Shown here in pieces: positions 24,988 through 32,532 of a DNA stretch of 64,000 nucleotides; positions within the stretch are counted from its first letter, which is position 1, and each line of letters starts with the position of its first letter. A model generated the notes under the pieces. That model ran no database searches. It was not told the origin of the DNA and saw nothing but the letters and a program-made list of their open reading frames with translations. The stretch is from the NCBI RefSeq assembly GCF_012927325.1, contig NZ_JABBGI010000003.1, positions 124,001-188,000 on the forward strand, in the 5' to 3' direction. This stretch comes from Chryseobacterium antibioticum. GTDB taxonomy: Bacteria; Bacteroidota; Bacteroidia; Flavobacteriales; Weeksellaceae. The translations under genes were made by a program, and so were the position numbers.

Positions 24988-25464
24988 TTATTCAAAGTCA
25001 TAAACATATACCGAAACATCATGTCTGAGCATTGTTTTTACAATGATAGGTTCAATTTCTTCCCATTTCCCTCCTGCCAGGCCACATCCAATTCTCGGCA
25101 TATGGACTTCTGCCTTGAGTTTTAAAGCTTCAAGAGCTAAATTCTCAAGACATTTTTCTACGGCTTCATATCTTATTGGCGAAATTCCTTTTGAACTTGT
25201 TATTGTCTTATGCTGACCGATCATATTACAAACCCAGATCTCTTTTTCAACTTTTATGATCTGAATCTCTCCGAGACTGAACCTTTCTCCACTTTTAAAC
25301 CATTCCCTGTATTGTGCTTCAGGCAGTTTCCATCTTTTAGAAATCGCCATCACAAAACCTCTTCCCCAACCTCCAATGTCGTTACAGATATGGGTAATGA
25401 TCTTATTTCCTTTTGTTTGAGGATTTGTGGCGTCTCCTTTTAAATAGTTTATTTTTCTCATCAT
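24988..25464 (-). CDS. macrodomain protein (ALC1/TARG1/Poa1-like)
   Basis: The 158-residue protein starts at the ATG at 25464, because earlier starts would overlap the upstream gene and add unrelated residues. The macrodomain is of the shorter Appr-1''-p-processing type: YLKGDATNPQ, ITHICNDIGGWGRGFVMAIS, IWVCNMIGQHK, and PRIGCGLAGGKWEEIEP. Such domains bind ADP-ribose and, in yeast Poa1p, dephosphorylate ADP-ribose-1''-phosphate. This is a possible second step after KptA. It differs clearly from the MacroD-type gene in the same operon. Confidence 0.88.
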   Translation of the reverse strand: MMRKINYLKGDATNPQTKGNKIITHICNDIGGWGRGFVMAISKRWKLPEAQYREWFKSGERFSLGEIQIIKVEKEIWVCNMIGQHKTITSSKGISPIRYEAVEKCLENLALEALKLKAEVHMPRIGCGLAGGKWEEIEPIIVKTMLRHDVSVYVYDFE

Positions 25465-25516
25465 TTTTAATTGATCCGGCTCGGTTCTGTCACTAAATAT
25501 AAAGCCATTATTTGGT

Positions 25517-26587
25517 TTACAAAATTTGTTTAAAGTCTTTTGAATATGGAGAATAGGATCCGTACATCTGGTCAAATTTTACTTTTAAATTTTCTGTTTT
25601 AAATTGCTCATCGGTTTGATCCAGACACGTAATGACAAGATTCTTTTTGGTTGCGGTCACATAGGCTCCATCCAAAAGAAGGGCATAGTTCAGTAAGTCA
25701 TCATCCAGCTCTCCAAAGCGAAGTTCTTTCTGATAATCATTAAAGACACAGGTTTCCTCTTCATTATTTTTCAGCACCAATTCCTTTTCATTGCTCATCC
25801 ATCCGCTTCCGTGACGTGTTGAGTAACTTCTCGTCACATAATACATTTCAATTTCCTCTATTTTCAAAATTTGACAGATCTCGTAAGCATTTTTTGAAGT
25901 GGTATGAGCATAGGTTACATTGGGAAATACTCCATGATCCATATCCAGCAGGATTCCCTGGCTTCCTTCAAAAATGAGAGTTTCAAAGGAATTCAGATAG
26001 GTATAATCATCTATTTTCCAATCGATCTCGTCTACCGCGTTCAAAAAACCATGCAATGCTTCCCGTATCTGATCTTCGTCCATAAAGCCATAGTAATAAG
26101 CAATTCCTTTTAATTTTTCGATCAGCATTCCTCTTGGTGCTATCAAATCGGCAGCAAATAGTTTGTATGGGCTTTCATGTCTTTTCATGGTCGCTCCAAT
26201 TCCTTTTCCACAGGTTCCGTGCTCCAGATTCTTTGCATTGGTCCTGTTCTGCCAGACATCAAACGGAGTGGTCACTTTGGCCAGTGGATGAATATGCAGT
26301 TCCGTGTTTCCGTTTTTTTCCATTAATTCCATCCTTTCATTTAGTAAAAACACAGGATGAATCGTGCAGTGTTCCGAAAAATAAGAAGGTAATCCACGAA
26401 GTGCTCCGCTTGCAAAACTGGAATGAATATGCTTTTTATCATCAATCATTACGGTATGTGCAGCTTGCTGGCCTCCGGAAAATCTGATGACAACAGAATC
26501 CGGGTTTTGCTGCGCCAGGAAATCTGTGGTGTTTCCCTTTCCTTCGTCCCCAAAACCCAAGCCTATTACTATTTGTGCCTTTTTCAT
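25517..26587 (-). CDS. divergent short adenylosuccinate synthetase (PurA) paralog
   Basis: The 356-residue protein belongs to the PurA family but is about 75 residues shorter than the usual 430. It keeps GFGDEGKG (11-18, D14 the expected catalytic Asp), H44 in AAHT, GTCGKGIG (124-131), FEGSQGILLDMDHG (207-220) and the STRHGSG loop. Two sites differ: the aspartate-binding loop ATTGRxRR is replaced by DYQKELRFGELD (284-295), and the guanine-binding TKLD is TCLD (320-323). A changed amino-acid or nucleotide substrate is therefore likely. It is 3 nt from the vWA gene, inside the ADP-ribose operon. Confidence 0.85.
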   Translation of the reverse strand: MKKAQIVIGLGFGDEGKGNTTDFLAQQNPDSVVIRFSGGQQAAHTVMIDDKKHIHSSFASGALRGLPSYFSEHCTIHPVFLLNERMELMEKNGNTELHIHPLAKVTTPFDVWQNRTNAKNLEHGTCGKGIGATMKRHESPYKLFAADLIAPRGMLIEKLKGIAYYYGFMDEDQIREALHGFLNAVDEIDWKIDDYTYLNSFETLIFEGSQGILLDMDHGVFPNVTYAHTTSKNAYEICQILKIEEIEMYYVTRSYSTRHGSGWMSNEKELVLKNNEEETCVFNDYQKELRFGELDDDLLNYALLLDGAYVTATKKNLVITCLDQTDEQFKTENLKVKFDQMYGSYSPYSKDFKQIL

Positions 26588-26590
26588 GAC

Positions 26591-27445
26591 TTAAAACATT
26601 TGAATATTATCAAATTCGTTTCTATCTCCCGCTATGAACGTTTTATTTTTAAAGGTATCACAAATAATTCCTTTAATTACATTGGGAATTTCTCTGTGAT
26701 CCTCTATCGATAAACAGTTCTGTCCTAACAATTCTTTCCAGCCGCTATCTGCTCGCATGGCCTGGTCTGAATGCACAACATTGATGTGATACACTTCATA
26801 CCTTTTTCGAGCTTCTTCCAAGAGTTCAAAGTGTGTATAGGTATGCTGACCGGCTCCCATTATTTCGCTGATCGCTGATGCCGGAAGTGTTTTTAAGCAG
26901 GGTTCATCCCCTACGGTAAACAAAAGTCCTTTTTGATTTCTCTTCTCAAAAGCATCCGTTCTGGTATGAAAAGCGGCAAAATACCACGCCAGAAGATAAC
27001 TTTCTCCGGCATTTCCGCCACCGCCGGATTCAATATAAGTACGGGTCAGCCACATATCGAGTTCCTCATCTCCTGACTCAAACTGCCCGACCTGTAAAGG
27101 GTAAGCATCACATTCATGATCTCCGATTCCTAAGAATAAAAGAGCAGGATCCGGAACACCGCCCTGGATAATTCCTCCCATTAATTTAGGCAAGCCTTCC
27201 TTGATGAGTTCGTGGGGAATGTGTCCCATACTTCCCGTTACATCCAATCCTAAAATGATGGGAACAGAATTCGGATGTACTGCAGAATCTCTGGATTCTC
27301 TGAAAGAAATACCTTTGGGATTCATAGATTCATGAGCCATTCTTTTGGCATTCTGAGTGAAAATTTCACCTGCGGATTTAGATCCGTACCCTTCTTTTCT
27401 TGCTCTGTCGAAACGAGCGTCCATATCGTATCTTGTACTTCCCAT
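26591..27445 (-). CDS. vWA (von Willebrand factor A) domain protein
   Basis: The 284-residue protein has a vWA fold with a metal-ion-dependent adhesion site: D68, T70 and S72 in LGLDVTGSMG, and a Gly-rich GGGGNAGESYL loop near 150. No signal peptide or membrane segment exists, so it acts in the cytoplasm. A basic N-terminal helix (YDMDARFDRARKEGYGSKSAG) precedes the domain. vWA proteins scaffold or regulate complexes, often with AAA ATPases, but no ATPase is encoded here. It lies 3 nt from both neighbours, suggesting a complex with the coiled-coil protein upstream. Confidence 0.88.
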   Translation of the reverse strand: MGSTRYDMDARFDRARKEGYGSKSAGEIFTQNAKRMAHESMNPKGISFRESRDSAVHPNSVPIILGLDVTGSMGHIPHELIKEGLPKLMGGIIQGGVPDPALLFLGIGDHECDAYPLQVGQFESGDEELDMWLTRTYIESGGGGNAGESYLLAWYFAAFHTRTDAFEKRNQKGLLFTVGDEPCLKTLPASAISEIMGAGQHTYTHFELLEEARKRYEVYHINVVHSDQAMRADSGWKELLGQNCLSIEDHREIPNVIKGIICDTFKNKTFIAGDRNEFDNIQMF

Positions 27446-27448
27446 AAT

Positions 27449-27784
27449 TTAAAATGTTTTACCGAATAAATACTCAAATCTCTTCACTGCGATTTCTAAC
27501 TGAATATTTAAATTCCTGAGGGTTAATGAATATTCTATATCTTTCTGAACAAATGCCTCGGGCTGAAAGTCTGCAAATGTGAGGCTGTTCCTGTCTAAAG
27601 GACTGATATCGATGAGGCCTTCCTGCTCTCTTTCCAGTCTCTTTATTTTCAGTTCAATGTCTTCCACCCTGCGCCTGTAGATCAATTCGGAATCTGCTCC
27701 AATGGTTCTCGCACGGTCTTCTCTGATCTGGTCATTGTTTCTCTGTAATGACTCGATGAATCTTGGCTTTAAGTCGTCTTCCAT
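27449..27784 (-). CDS. coiled-coil protein, 111 aa
   Basis: This small protein is not a family I recognise. The N-terminal half is a charged helix suited to a coiled coil (RTIGADSELIYRRRVEDIELKIKRLERE), followed by a segment with PLDRNSLTFADFQPEAF and a second helix ending in FEYLFGKTF. Its gene ends 3 nt before the vWA gene starts. The tight spacing implies equal expression and a likely partnership with the vWA protein. Confidence 0.7.
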   Translation of the reverse strand: MEDDLKPRFIESLQRNNDQIREDRARTIGADSELIYRRRVEDIELKIKRLEREQEGLIDISPLDRNSLTFADFQPEAFVQKDIEYSLTLRNLNIQLEIAVKRFEYLFGKTF

Positions 27785-27854
27785 TTTTATCTTTTTTGTG
27801 TTGTTTTTACGCTAAATAAAAAGAACATAGCAATGCTTCTTCTTTTAAAGAGTT

Positions 27855-28403
27855 TTACTTGTTGGAATACATTACATCGGTTCTTAAAACATACTTTTTA
27901 CCGCTGACCAGGATTTTCCCTTCATGTCTCAGCAGATGATAGAAAACCAATGCTGATCCTTTTTTCGGAGCGACTGTAAATAGGTTTTCAAATTCTGTTT
28001 CCCCACCTTCGAAGTCATCATTCAGATAAATCATGAAAGTGTAGAAACTTTTTTCATGTTCGTTGCGGATATAGCTTCCGTCTCTGTGCATTTTAAATCT
28101 CTGTCCGGGTGTATATTTATAGACTCTGAACATTTCATTGAAATTCTGAAGCTTATCATTTTCGTGTTCCTGAGGGAGAAATTGTTCTGCTTTTCTGAAA
28201 AGATCTTCTGCTAAATCATGATCAAAAACCATCAGCCTGTCGTTATTCCTGATGCCTTTACTCATCATTTGGCGTCCATGTACATTGATCTGAGCTTCTT
28301 CAAATACTTTTCCTTCAGCCATGGCAATATATTCATCACAGGCCTCAGCAGTCAGGAAATCTTCAATGAGAAATATCTGTGGGTGCAGTTCTGTTTTTTC
28401 CAT
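27855..28403 (-). CDS. 2-oxoglutarate/Fe(II)-dependent oxygenase (prolyl-4-hydroxylase type)
   Basis: The 182-residue protein is of the P4H type. The iron ligands are visible: H106 and D108 in FKMHRDGSY, and H160 in HLLRHEG, with K170 ten residues later to hold 2-oxoglutarate. The segment YTFMIYLNDDFEGGETEF is typical of the family. Targets are usually proline residues in proteins, but nucleic acids are possible. This is the first gene of the operon, starting 23 nt after a candidate NrtR site, and a 70-nt gap separates it from the coiled-coil gene. Confidence 0.9.
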   Translation of the reverse strand: MEKTELHPQIFLIEDFLTAEACDEYIAMAEGKVFEEAQINVHGRQMMSKGIRNNDRLMVFDHDLAEDLFRKAEQFLPQEHENDKLQNFNEMFRVYKYTPGQRFKMHRDGSYIRNEHEKSFYTFMIYLNDDFEGGETEFENLFTVAPKKGSALVFYHLLRHEGKILVSGKKYVLRTDVMYSNK

Positions 28404-28425
28404 AATATTATTTTGTGTTTGGCAA

Positions 28426-28444
28426 TTGTGTTATTCTTACACAA
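28426..28444 (-). promoter_or_regulatory. candidate NrtR operator A
   Basis: The 19-bp site has TTGTGT at one end and ACACAA at the other. It overlaps the -7 box (28442-28449) of the operon promoter. It is nearly identical to the site before the nrtR-like gene (operator B) and related to operator C. Confidence 0.6.
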
Positions 28445-28472
28445 ATGTAAAACAATCTCATTATACAGCCAA
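28442..28472 (-). promoter_or_regulatory. promoter of the ADP-ribose operon
   Basis: The minus strand reads TTG (28472-28470), 20 nt, then TACATTTG (28449-28442), matching the Flavobacteriia consensus TTG-N17-23-TAnnTTTG. The first gene starts 38 nt further on. Confidence 0.65.
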
Positions 28473-28478
28473 AATATA

Positions 28479-28499
28479 TTTGCGTTATTTCAACGCTAA
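28479..28499 (-). promoter_or_regulatory. candidate NrtR operator C
   Basis: A palindromic site with TTTGCGTTAT at one end and AACGCTAA at the other lies 6 nt upstream of the -33 TTG of the operon promoter. Its first ten bases are identical to operator B. Confidence 0.5.
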
Positions 28500-28550
28500 C
28501 TATTTAACTTATTGATTGTCAATATAAAAAATTAAATATTCCAAATCCAA

Positions 28551-28600
28551 TTTGAACACGAATGACACTAATGTTTTCACAAATAGCACAAACATACATT
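28551..28600. repeat. fragment resembling a dispersed intergenic repeat
   Basis: AACACGAATGACACTAATG and TTTTCACAAATAGCACAAA form a tandem-like repeat of the type I associate with Chryseobacterium intergenic DNA. It lies between the nrtR-like stop and the operon promoter and has no coding character. Confidence 0.35.
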
Positions 28601-28689
28601 AAACTAAAATATTAGTTTAGTTGATTTACATAGGAAAATAAGAGATTTATGATTGTAAATTTATACAGGGATCTGTATTGAAGAGGAAG

Positions 28690-29367
28690 TTATTTGATCT
28701 CGAAATAGAATCCTTCTTTTTCAAGTTCTTCATACTTCTCCTGATTGAATGTAAAAAGTTTTCCGGGTCTTCCGCTCCCTTCTTTTTTGACATTGTTGGT
28801 TTCATTAAGCAATCCGTAGCTCATAATCTTTTTACGAAAGTTTCTACGGTCTATTTCGCGCCCGACAATAGTTCTGTAAAGGTTTTCAAGGTCTGAAAAG
28901 GGAAATTCTTCATTGAGAAGATTGAAGCCGATCGGCTGGTACTGAATTTTCGTACGAAGTCTTTGTAACGCAATATCAATGATGCCTTTATGATCAAAAG
29001 CAAGGGTTGGAAGTTTATTCACACTGAACCATTGTGCATCTTCCGCATCTGAGTCTGCAAAGAGTTCGTGGTAAGAAGGGTTCACAAGGCCCAAATAAGC
29101 CACAGAAACCACTCTGTTCCTTGGATCACGGCCTACGTTTCCAAAAGTATAAAGTTGCTCCAAAAAATCGGGCTTTATGCCTGCTTCTTCGTGCAGTTCT
29201 CTTTTGACTGCATCATCCAGGTTTTCATCATCCAAGACAAGACCTCCGGGCAGAGCCCAGCCTCCTTTGAAAGGTTCGATCTTTCTTTTGATTAGAAGGA
29301 GTTGAAGATCCTGTTTATCAAAGTATCCGAAAATGACGGCATCTACTGCAACTTTTATAGCCTGCAT
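28690..29367 (-). CDS. NrtR-like Nudix/winged-helix transcriptional regulator
   Basis: The 225-residue protein joins an N-terminal Nudix domain (about 5-140) to a C-terminal winged helix (about 150-225, with REIDRRNFRKKIMSYGLL and GRPGKLFTFN). This is the NrtR layout; characterised NrtR repressors control NAD metabolism and leave DNA when ADP-ribose binds. The Nudix box at 42-64 (G-x5-E-x7-REL-HEE-AGI) is complete, unlike in many regulators, so hydrolase activity is possible. Bacteroidota also have AraR-type sugar regulators in this family. It lies just upstream of, and on the same strand as, the ADP-ribose operon. Confidence 0.85.
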   Translation of the reverse strand: MQAIKVAVDAVIFGYFDKQDLQLLLIKRKIEPFKGGWALPGGLVLDDENLDDAVKRELHEEAGIKPDFLEQLYTFGNVGRDPRNRVVSVAYLGLVNPSYHELFADSDAEDAQWFSVNKLPTLAFDHKGIIDIALQRLRTKIQYQPIGFNLLNEEFPFSDLENLYRTIVGREIDRRNFRKKIMSYGLLNETNNVKKEGSGRPGKLFTFNQEKYEELEKEGFYFEIK

Positions 29368-29373
29368 AATTAA

Positions 29374-29394
29374 TTTGCGTTATGAATACACAAA
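29374..29394 (-). promoter_or_regulatory. candidate NrtR operator B (autoregulation)
   Basis: The site carries TTTGCGTTAT and TACACAAA halves, 7 nt before the nrtR-like start and overlapping its -7 box. Operators A and B agree at about 19 of 24 aligned positions. Confidence 0.6.
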
Positions 29395-29418
29395 GGTACG
29401 TTTTATATATGACATCAA
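29391..29418 (-). promoter_or_regulatory. promoter of the nrtR-like gene
   Basis: The minus strand reads TTG (29418-29416), 17 nt, then TACCTTTG (29398-29391). The operator lies immediately downstream, as at the operon promoter. Confidence 0.6.
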
Positions 29419-29488
29419 AAAAACAATTACCCGAATAATAAAATTGATTAACTTTATTATTCATTAACCTACTTAAAATTAACTAATT

Positions 29489-30121
29489 ATGAAAAATCTA
29501 TTGTTATTATTTTCAATTGCTTTTCTTTTGGCCGCTTGTGAGAAAGGAAAGCCTTCCACAGAAAAAAGCTTATCTAAAACTGACTCTACGGAATGGAAAC
29601 CTGTAGATTCTGCGGTTGCCATGAAAGCATGGATGGAATACGCCACACCCGGAGACCTGCACAAAATGCTGGCAAAATATGACGGAAACTGGACAGGAAC
29701 ATCAACCATGTGGATGGAAGCCGGTGGAAAACCTATTACCAGCCAAGCTGAATGTACCAATAAAATGATTTTTGGAGGACGCTATCAGCAAAGCAATTAC
29801 AAAGGAAGCTTTATGGGAATGCCTTTTGAGGGCATGAGCCTCATGGGCTACGACAATGCTAAGAAAAAGTTTGTAAGCACCTGGATAGATAATATGGGAA
29901 CAGGCATTATGCATGCAGAGGGTGAATGGAATGCATCAAAAAAATCCCTTGAATTTAAAGGAAAAATGGCCGATCCTGCAAGGCCCGGAAAAGAATGCGA
30001 TTTCAGAGAAGTGTATGTATTTACCGATGACAATAATCACACTATGGAAATGTACGGTCCTGATTCCAAAGCAGGAAATGAATATAAGTCCATGGAAATA
30101 AAATTCACGAGAAAAAAATAA
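29489..30121 (+). CDS. DUF1579 lipoprotein
   Basis: The 210-residue protein has a lipoprotein signal with a lipobox (LLAAC, lipidated C17), followed by a linker and a DUF1579 domain: DLHKMLAKYDGNWTGTSTMW, FGGRYQQSNYKGSFMGMPFEG and STWIDNMGTGIM. This domain has a lipocalin-like beta-barrel appearance, and its role is unknown. The gene is divergent from the nrtR-like gene, sharing a 121-nt gap. It is probably anchored in the outer or inner membrane facing the periplasm. Confidence 0.85.
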   Translation: MKNLLLLFSIAFLLAACEKGKPSTEKSLSKTDSTEWKPVDSAVAMKAWMEYATPGDLHKMLAKYDGNWTGTSTMWMEAGGKPITSQAECTNKMIFGGRYQQSNYKGSFMGMPFEGMSLMGYDNAKKKFVSTWIDNMGTGIMHAEGEWNASKKSLEFKGKMADPARPGKECDFREVYVFTDDNNHTMEMYGPDSKAGNEYKSMEIKFTRKK

Positions 30122-30219
30122 AAACCGGAGAAACCTCTCCTACGAAACAGTGATTTTCCTTATAGATTTACTGACAGATATGCTCAACTTTGGTATAGAA
30201 AATAAAAATTTATACCATC

Positions 30220-30429
30220 ATGAAAACATTATTAAGAGCCTTTATCGTGGTCATTATTATCATAGGAGGAGTATTGATCATTGTTGTGGGGAAAAAGCCT
30301 TTCCCGGAACCTGAATGTCTCGTATGCGGGATCAATCTTATAAGAACATTAGGCATCGCTGAAGTAATTCTCGGCCTCGGTGCATTGGTGATCCAGGCCA
30401 ATCTGACGGAGAAGCAGCGAACTTTCTAA
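30220..30429 (+). CDS. small membrane protein, 69 aa
   Basis: This is not a family I recognise. A first hydrophobic helix (residues 7-24, AFIVVIIIIGGVLIIVVG) is followed by a short loop with CLVC and a second helix (IAEVILGLGALVI), giving two membrane spans. An ATG with an AT-rich leader and a strong terminator after the stop support a real gene. The reverse-strand frame over this stretch has no protein-like composition and was not chosen. Confidence 0.6.
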   Translation: MKTLLRAFIVVIIIIGGVLIIVVGKKPFPEPECLVCGINLIRTLGIAEVILGLGALVIQANLTEKQRTF

Positions 30430-30434
30430 AAAAT

Positions 30435-30464
30435 AAAAGACCGGTAATTTCTTACCGGTCTTTT
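30435..30464. terminator. bidirectional terminator
   Basis: AAAAGACCGGTAA (30435-30447) pairs perfectly with TTACCGGTCTTTT (30452-30464) around four nt. It serves the small membrane gene and lepA, which converge here. Confidence 0.9.
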
Positions 30465-30468
30465 TATA

Positions 30469-32265
30469 TTAATCGTTTAGTTTTAATACTGCCATGAACG
30501 CAGACTGAGGGACTTCTACCCTTCCGATCTGTTTCATTTTCTTTTTACCTTCTTTCTGCTTTTCAAGAAGTTTACGTTTTCTGGAGATATCTCCACCGTA
30601 ACATTTTGCGGTAACGTCTTTTCTTAAAGCTTTGATGGTTTCTCTTGCGATCACTTTCGCTCCCAAAGCGGCCTGAACGGCAATGTCAAACTGCTGTCTA
30701 GGAATCAGTTCACGAAGTTTTTCACACATCTTTTTACCAATGTGATAAGCATTACTGTCGTGAATCAAGGAAGAAAGGGCATCTACCATATCTCCATTAA
30801 TCAGGATGTCCATTTTCACCAATTTGGAAGCACGCATTCCGATGGGTGTATAATCGAATGATGCATATCCTTTAGAGATGGATTTAAGACGGTCATAGAA
30901 GTCAAAAACAACTTCTGCCAGAGGCATATTGAATGTCAGTTCTACTCTGTCCGCCGTTAAATAACTTTGGTTTAGAATTTCACCTCTTTTTTCAATACAC
31001 AGCGTCATCACAGAACCTACAAAGTCTGATTTCGTAATGATAGAAGCTTTAATAAAAGGTTCTTCTACTCTATCAAGAATGGAAGGGTCCATCATTTCTG
31101 ACGGGTTGTTAATTAAAATGGTCGTCTCAGGGTCTTTTTTAGAGTAACCGTGGTATGAAACGTTGGGTACCGTAGTAATAACGTCCATATTAAACTCTCT
31201 GTCAAGACGTTCCTGAACGATTTCCATGTGAAGCATTCCTAAGAATCCGCAACGGAAACCGAAACCTAAAGCGGCTGAACTTTCTGGCTCGAAAACCAGG
31301 GAAGCATCATTCAATCTTAATTTTTCAAGTGAGAATCTCAGTTCTTCAAAGTCTTCTGATTCTATAGGATAAATTCCGGCAAAAACCATTGGCTTTACTT
31401 CTTCAAAACCATCGATTGCAGCGGTAGCAGGATTTACAAAAGAAGTGATGGTATCTCCTACTTTTACTTCTCTGGCATCTTTAATCCCGGAAATAATATA
31501 CCCTACGTCACCACACTGGATTGTTTTTTTAGGAACCTGCTTTAGTTTCAAAGTTCCTACTTCATCAGCTCCATATTCTTTTCCTGTAGCGAAAAATTTA
31601 ATTTTTTCGTTTTTAGAAATACTTCCGTTTACGACTTTAAAATAAGCTTCAATTCCTCTGAATGGATTATAAACAGAGTCAAAGATCAAGGCCTGTAATG
31701 GGGCATCAGGATCTCCAACCGGAGGTGGAATTCTATTCACGATCTGCTCAAGCAAATCATGAACTCCCTCCCCTGTTTTTCCGGAAACTCTAAGGACATC
31801 TTCATATTTGCACCCTAAAAGTCCCATAATTTCGTCGGTCACTTCTTCAGGGTTTGCAGAGGGAAGATCTATTTTATTAAGAATTGGAATAATTTCCAAA
31901 TCGTTTTCTAATGCTAAATAAAGGTTACTGATGGTCTGTGCCTGGATACTCTGTGCAGCATCTACAATAAGAAGAGCTCCTTCACAGGCGGCGATAGAAC
32001 GGGAAACTTCATAAGAAAAGTCTACGTGTCCCGGTGTATCGATTAGGTTTAAGATATATTTTTCTCCTTTATATTCATAATCCATCTGGATTGCGTGAGA
32101 CTTAATGGTAATCCCACGTTCTTTCTCCAAATCCATATCATCCAGGGTCTGAGACTGCAGTTCTCTCTGAGTAACTGTGTTGGTATACTCCAAAAGACGG
32201 TCTGCCAGAGTACTTTTACCGTGGTCAATATGAGCGATTATGCAAAAATTTCGTATGTTTTTCAT
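30469..32265 (-). CDS. lepA: elongation factor 4 (back-translocase)
   Basis: EF4 is a ribosome-bound GTPase that helps ribosomes assemble or move back under stress. The 598-residue protein has the expected length and order: G1 AHIDHGKST (11-19), switch region [10 protein letters not shown]3 DTPGHVDF, G4 NKID, then beta-barrel and EF-G-like domains, and the LepA-specific C-terminus ([22 protein letters not shown]). The start is preceded by a TAnnTTTG box at 32285-32292. It is a single-gene unit. Confidence 0.97.
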   Translation of the reverse strand: MKNIRNFCIIAHIDHGKSTLADRLLEYTNTVTQRELQSQTLDDMDLEKERGITIKSHAIQMDYEYKGEKYILNLIDTPGHVDFSYEVSRSIAACEGALLIVDAAQSIQAQTISNLYLALENDLEIIPILNKIDLPSANPEEVTDEIMGLLGCKYEDVLRVSGKTGEGVHDLLEQIVNRIPPPVGDPDAPLQALIFDSVYNPFRGIEAYFKVVNGSISKNEKIKFFATGKEYGADEVGTLKLKQVPKKTIQCGDVGYIISGIKDAREVKVGDTITSFVNPATAAIDGFEEVKPMVFAGIYPIESEDFEELRFSLEKLRLNDASLVFEPESSAALGFGFRCGFLGMLHMEIVQERLDREFNMDVITTVPNVSYHGYSKKDPETTILINNPSEMMDPSILDRVEEPFIKASIITKSDFVGSVMTLCIEKRGEILNQSYLTADRVELTFNMPLAEVVFDFYDRLKSISKGYASFDYTPIGMRASKLVKMDILINGDMVDALSSLIHDSNAYHIGKKMCEKLRELIPRQQFDIAVQAALGAKVIARETIKALRKDVTAKCYGGDISRKRKLLEKQKEGKKKMKQIGRVEVPQSAFMAVLKLND

Positions 32266-32284
32266 TTAAGAACGTTGTAATTTG

Positions 32285-32292
32285 CAAAGATA
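32285..32292 (-). promoter_or_regulatory. TAnnTTTG -7 element upstream of lepA
   Basis: The minus strand reads TATCTTTG 19 nt before the lepA start, a full match to the Bacteroidota -7 consensus. Confidence 0.5.
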
Positions 32293-32396
32293 AAAAAAAG
32301 CGAGACAATTCCTCATTCTTATTTTATGGTGTGAAATTAATTTAAAATATGCTTAAAATGATTTAGTTTTCAGGAACTTTTCCTGTTCTCCGTACT

Positions 32397-32451
32397 GTTC
32401 ATTTTCGGGTTTTGGCGGCGGCAAAGCCGCCGCCAAAACCCGAAAATGAAC
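32397..32451. repeat. 55-nt perfect palindrome with GC-rich core
   Basis: A 26-bp perfect stem (32397-32422 with 32426-32451) closes a 3-nt AAA loop. Its core GGCGGCGGC/GCCGCCGCC is strikingly GC-rich in this AT-rich genome. It lies after the 342-residue secreted-protein gene and 131 nt before lepA. There is no T run after it on either strand, so it looks more like a mobile palindromic repeat than an intrinsic terminator. Confidence 0.75.
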
Positions 32452-32532
32452 TCAGACAAATGCTGCGATTGGGGCTAAGTTTGCAGCCGACAGAAAGGGT
32501 TGCAGAATTACTATTCCTATTTTTTATCTGCC

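Noticed and set aside
25465-25575. Longer start for the second macrodomain gene
   Set aside because: It would overlap the PurA-like gene by 59 nt and add residues with no macrodomain character.
20794-28403. ADP-ribose operon as a classical toxin-antitoxin or phage-defence island
   Set aside because: No toxin such as DarT, no integrase, no tRNA-adjacent direct repeat and no compositional break were seen; base composition is like the neighbours.
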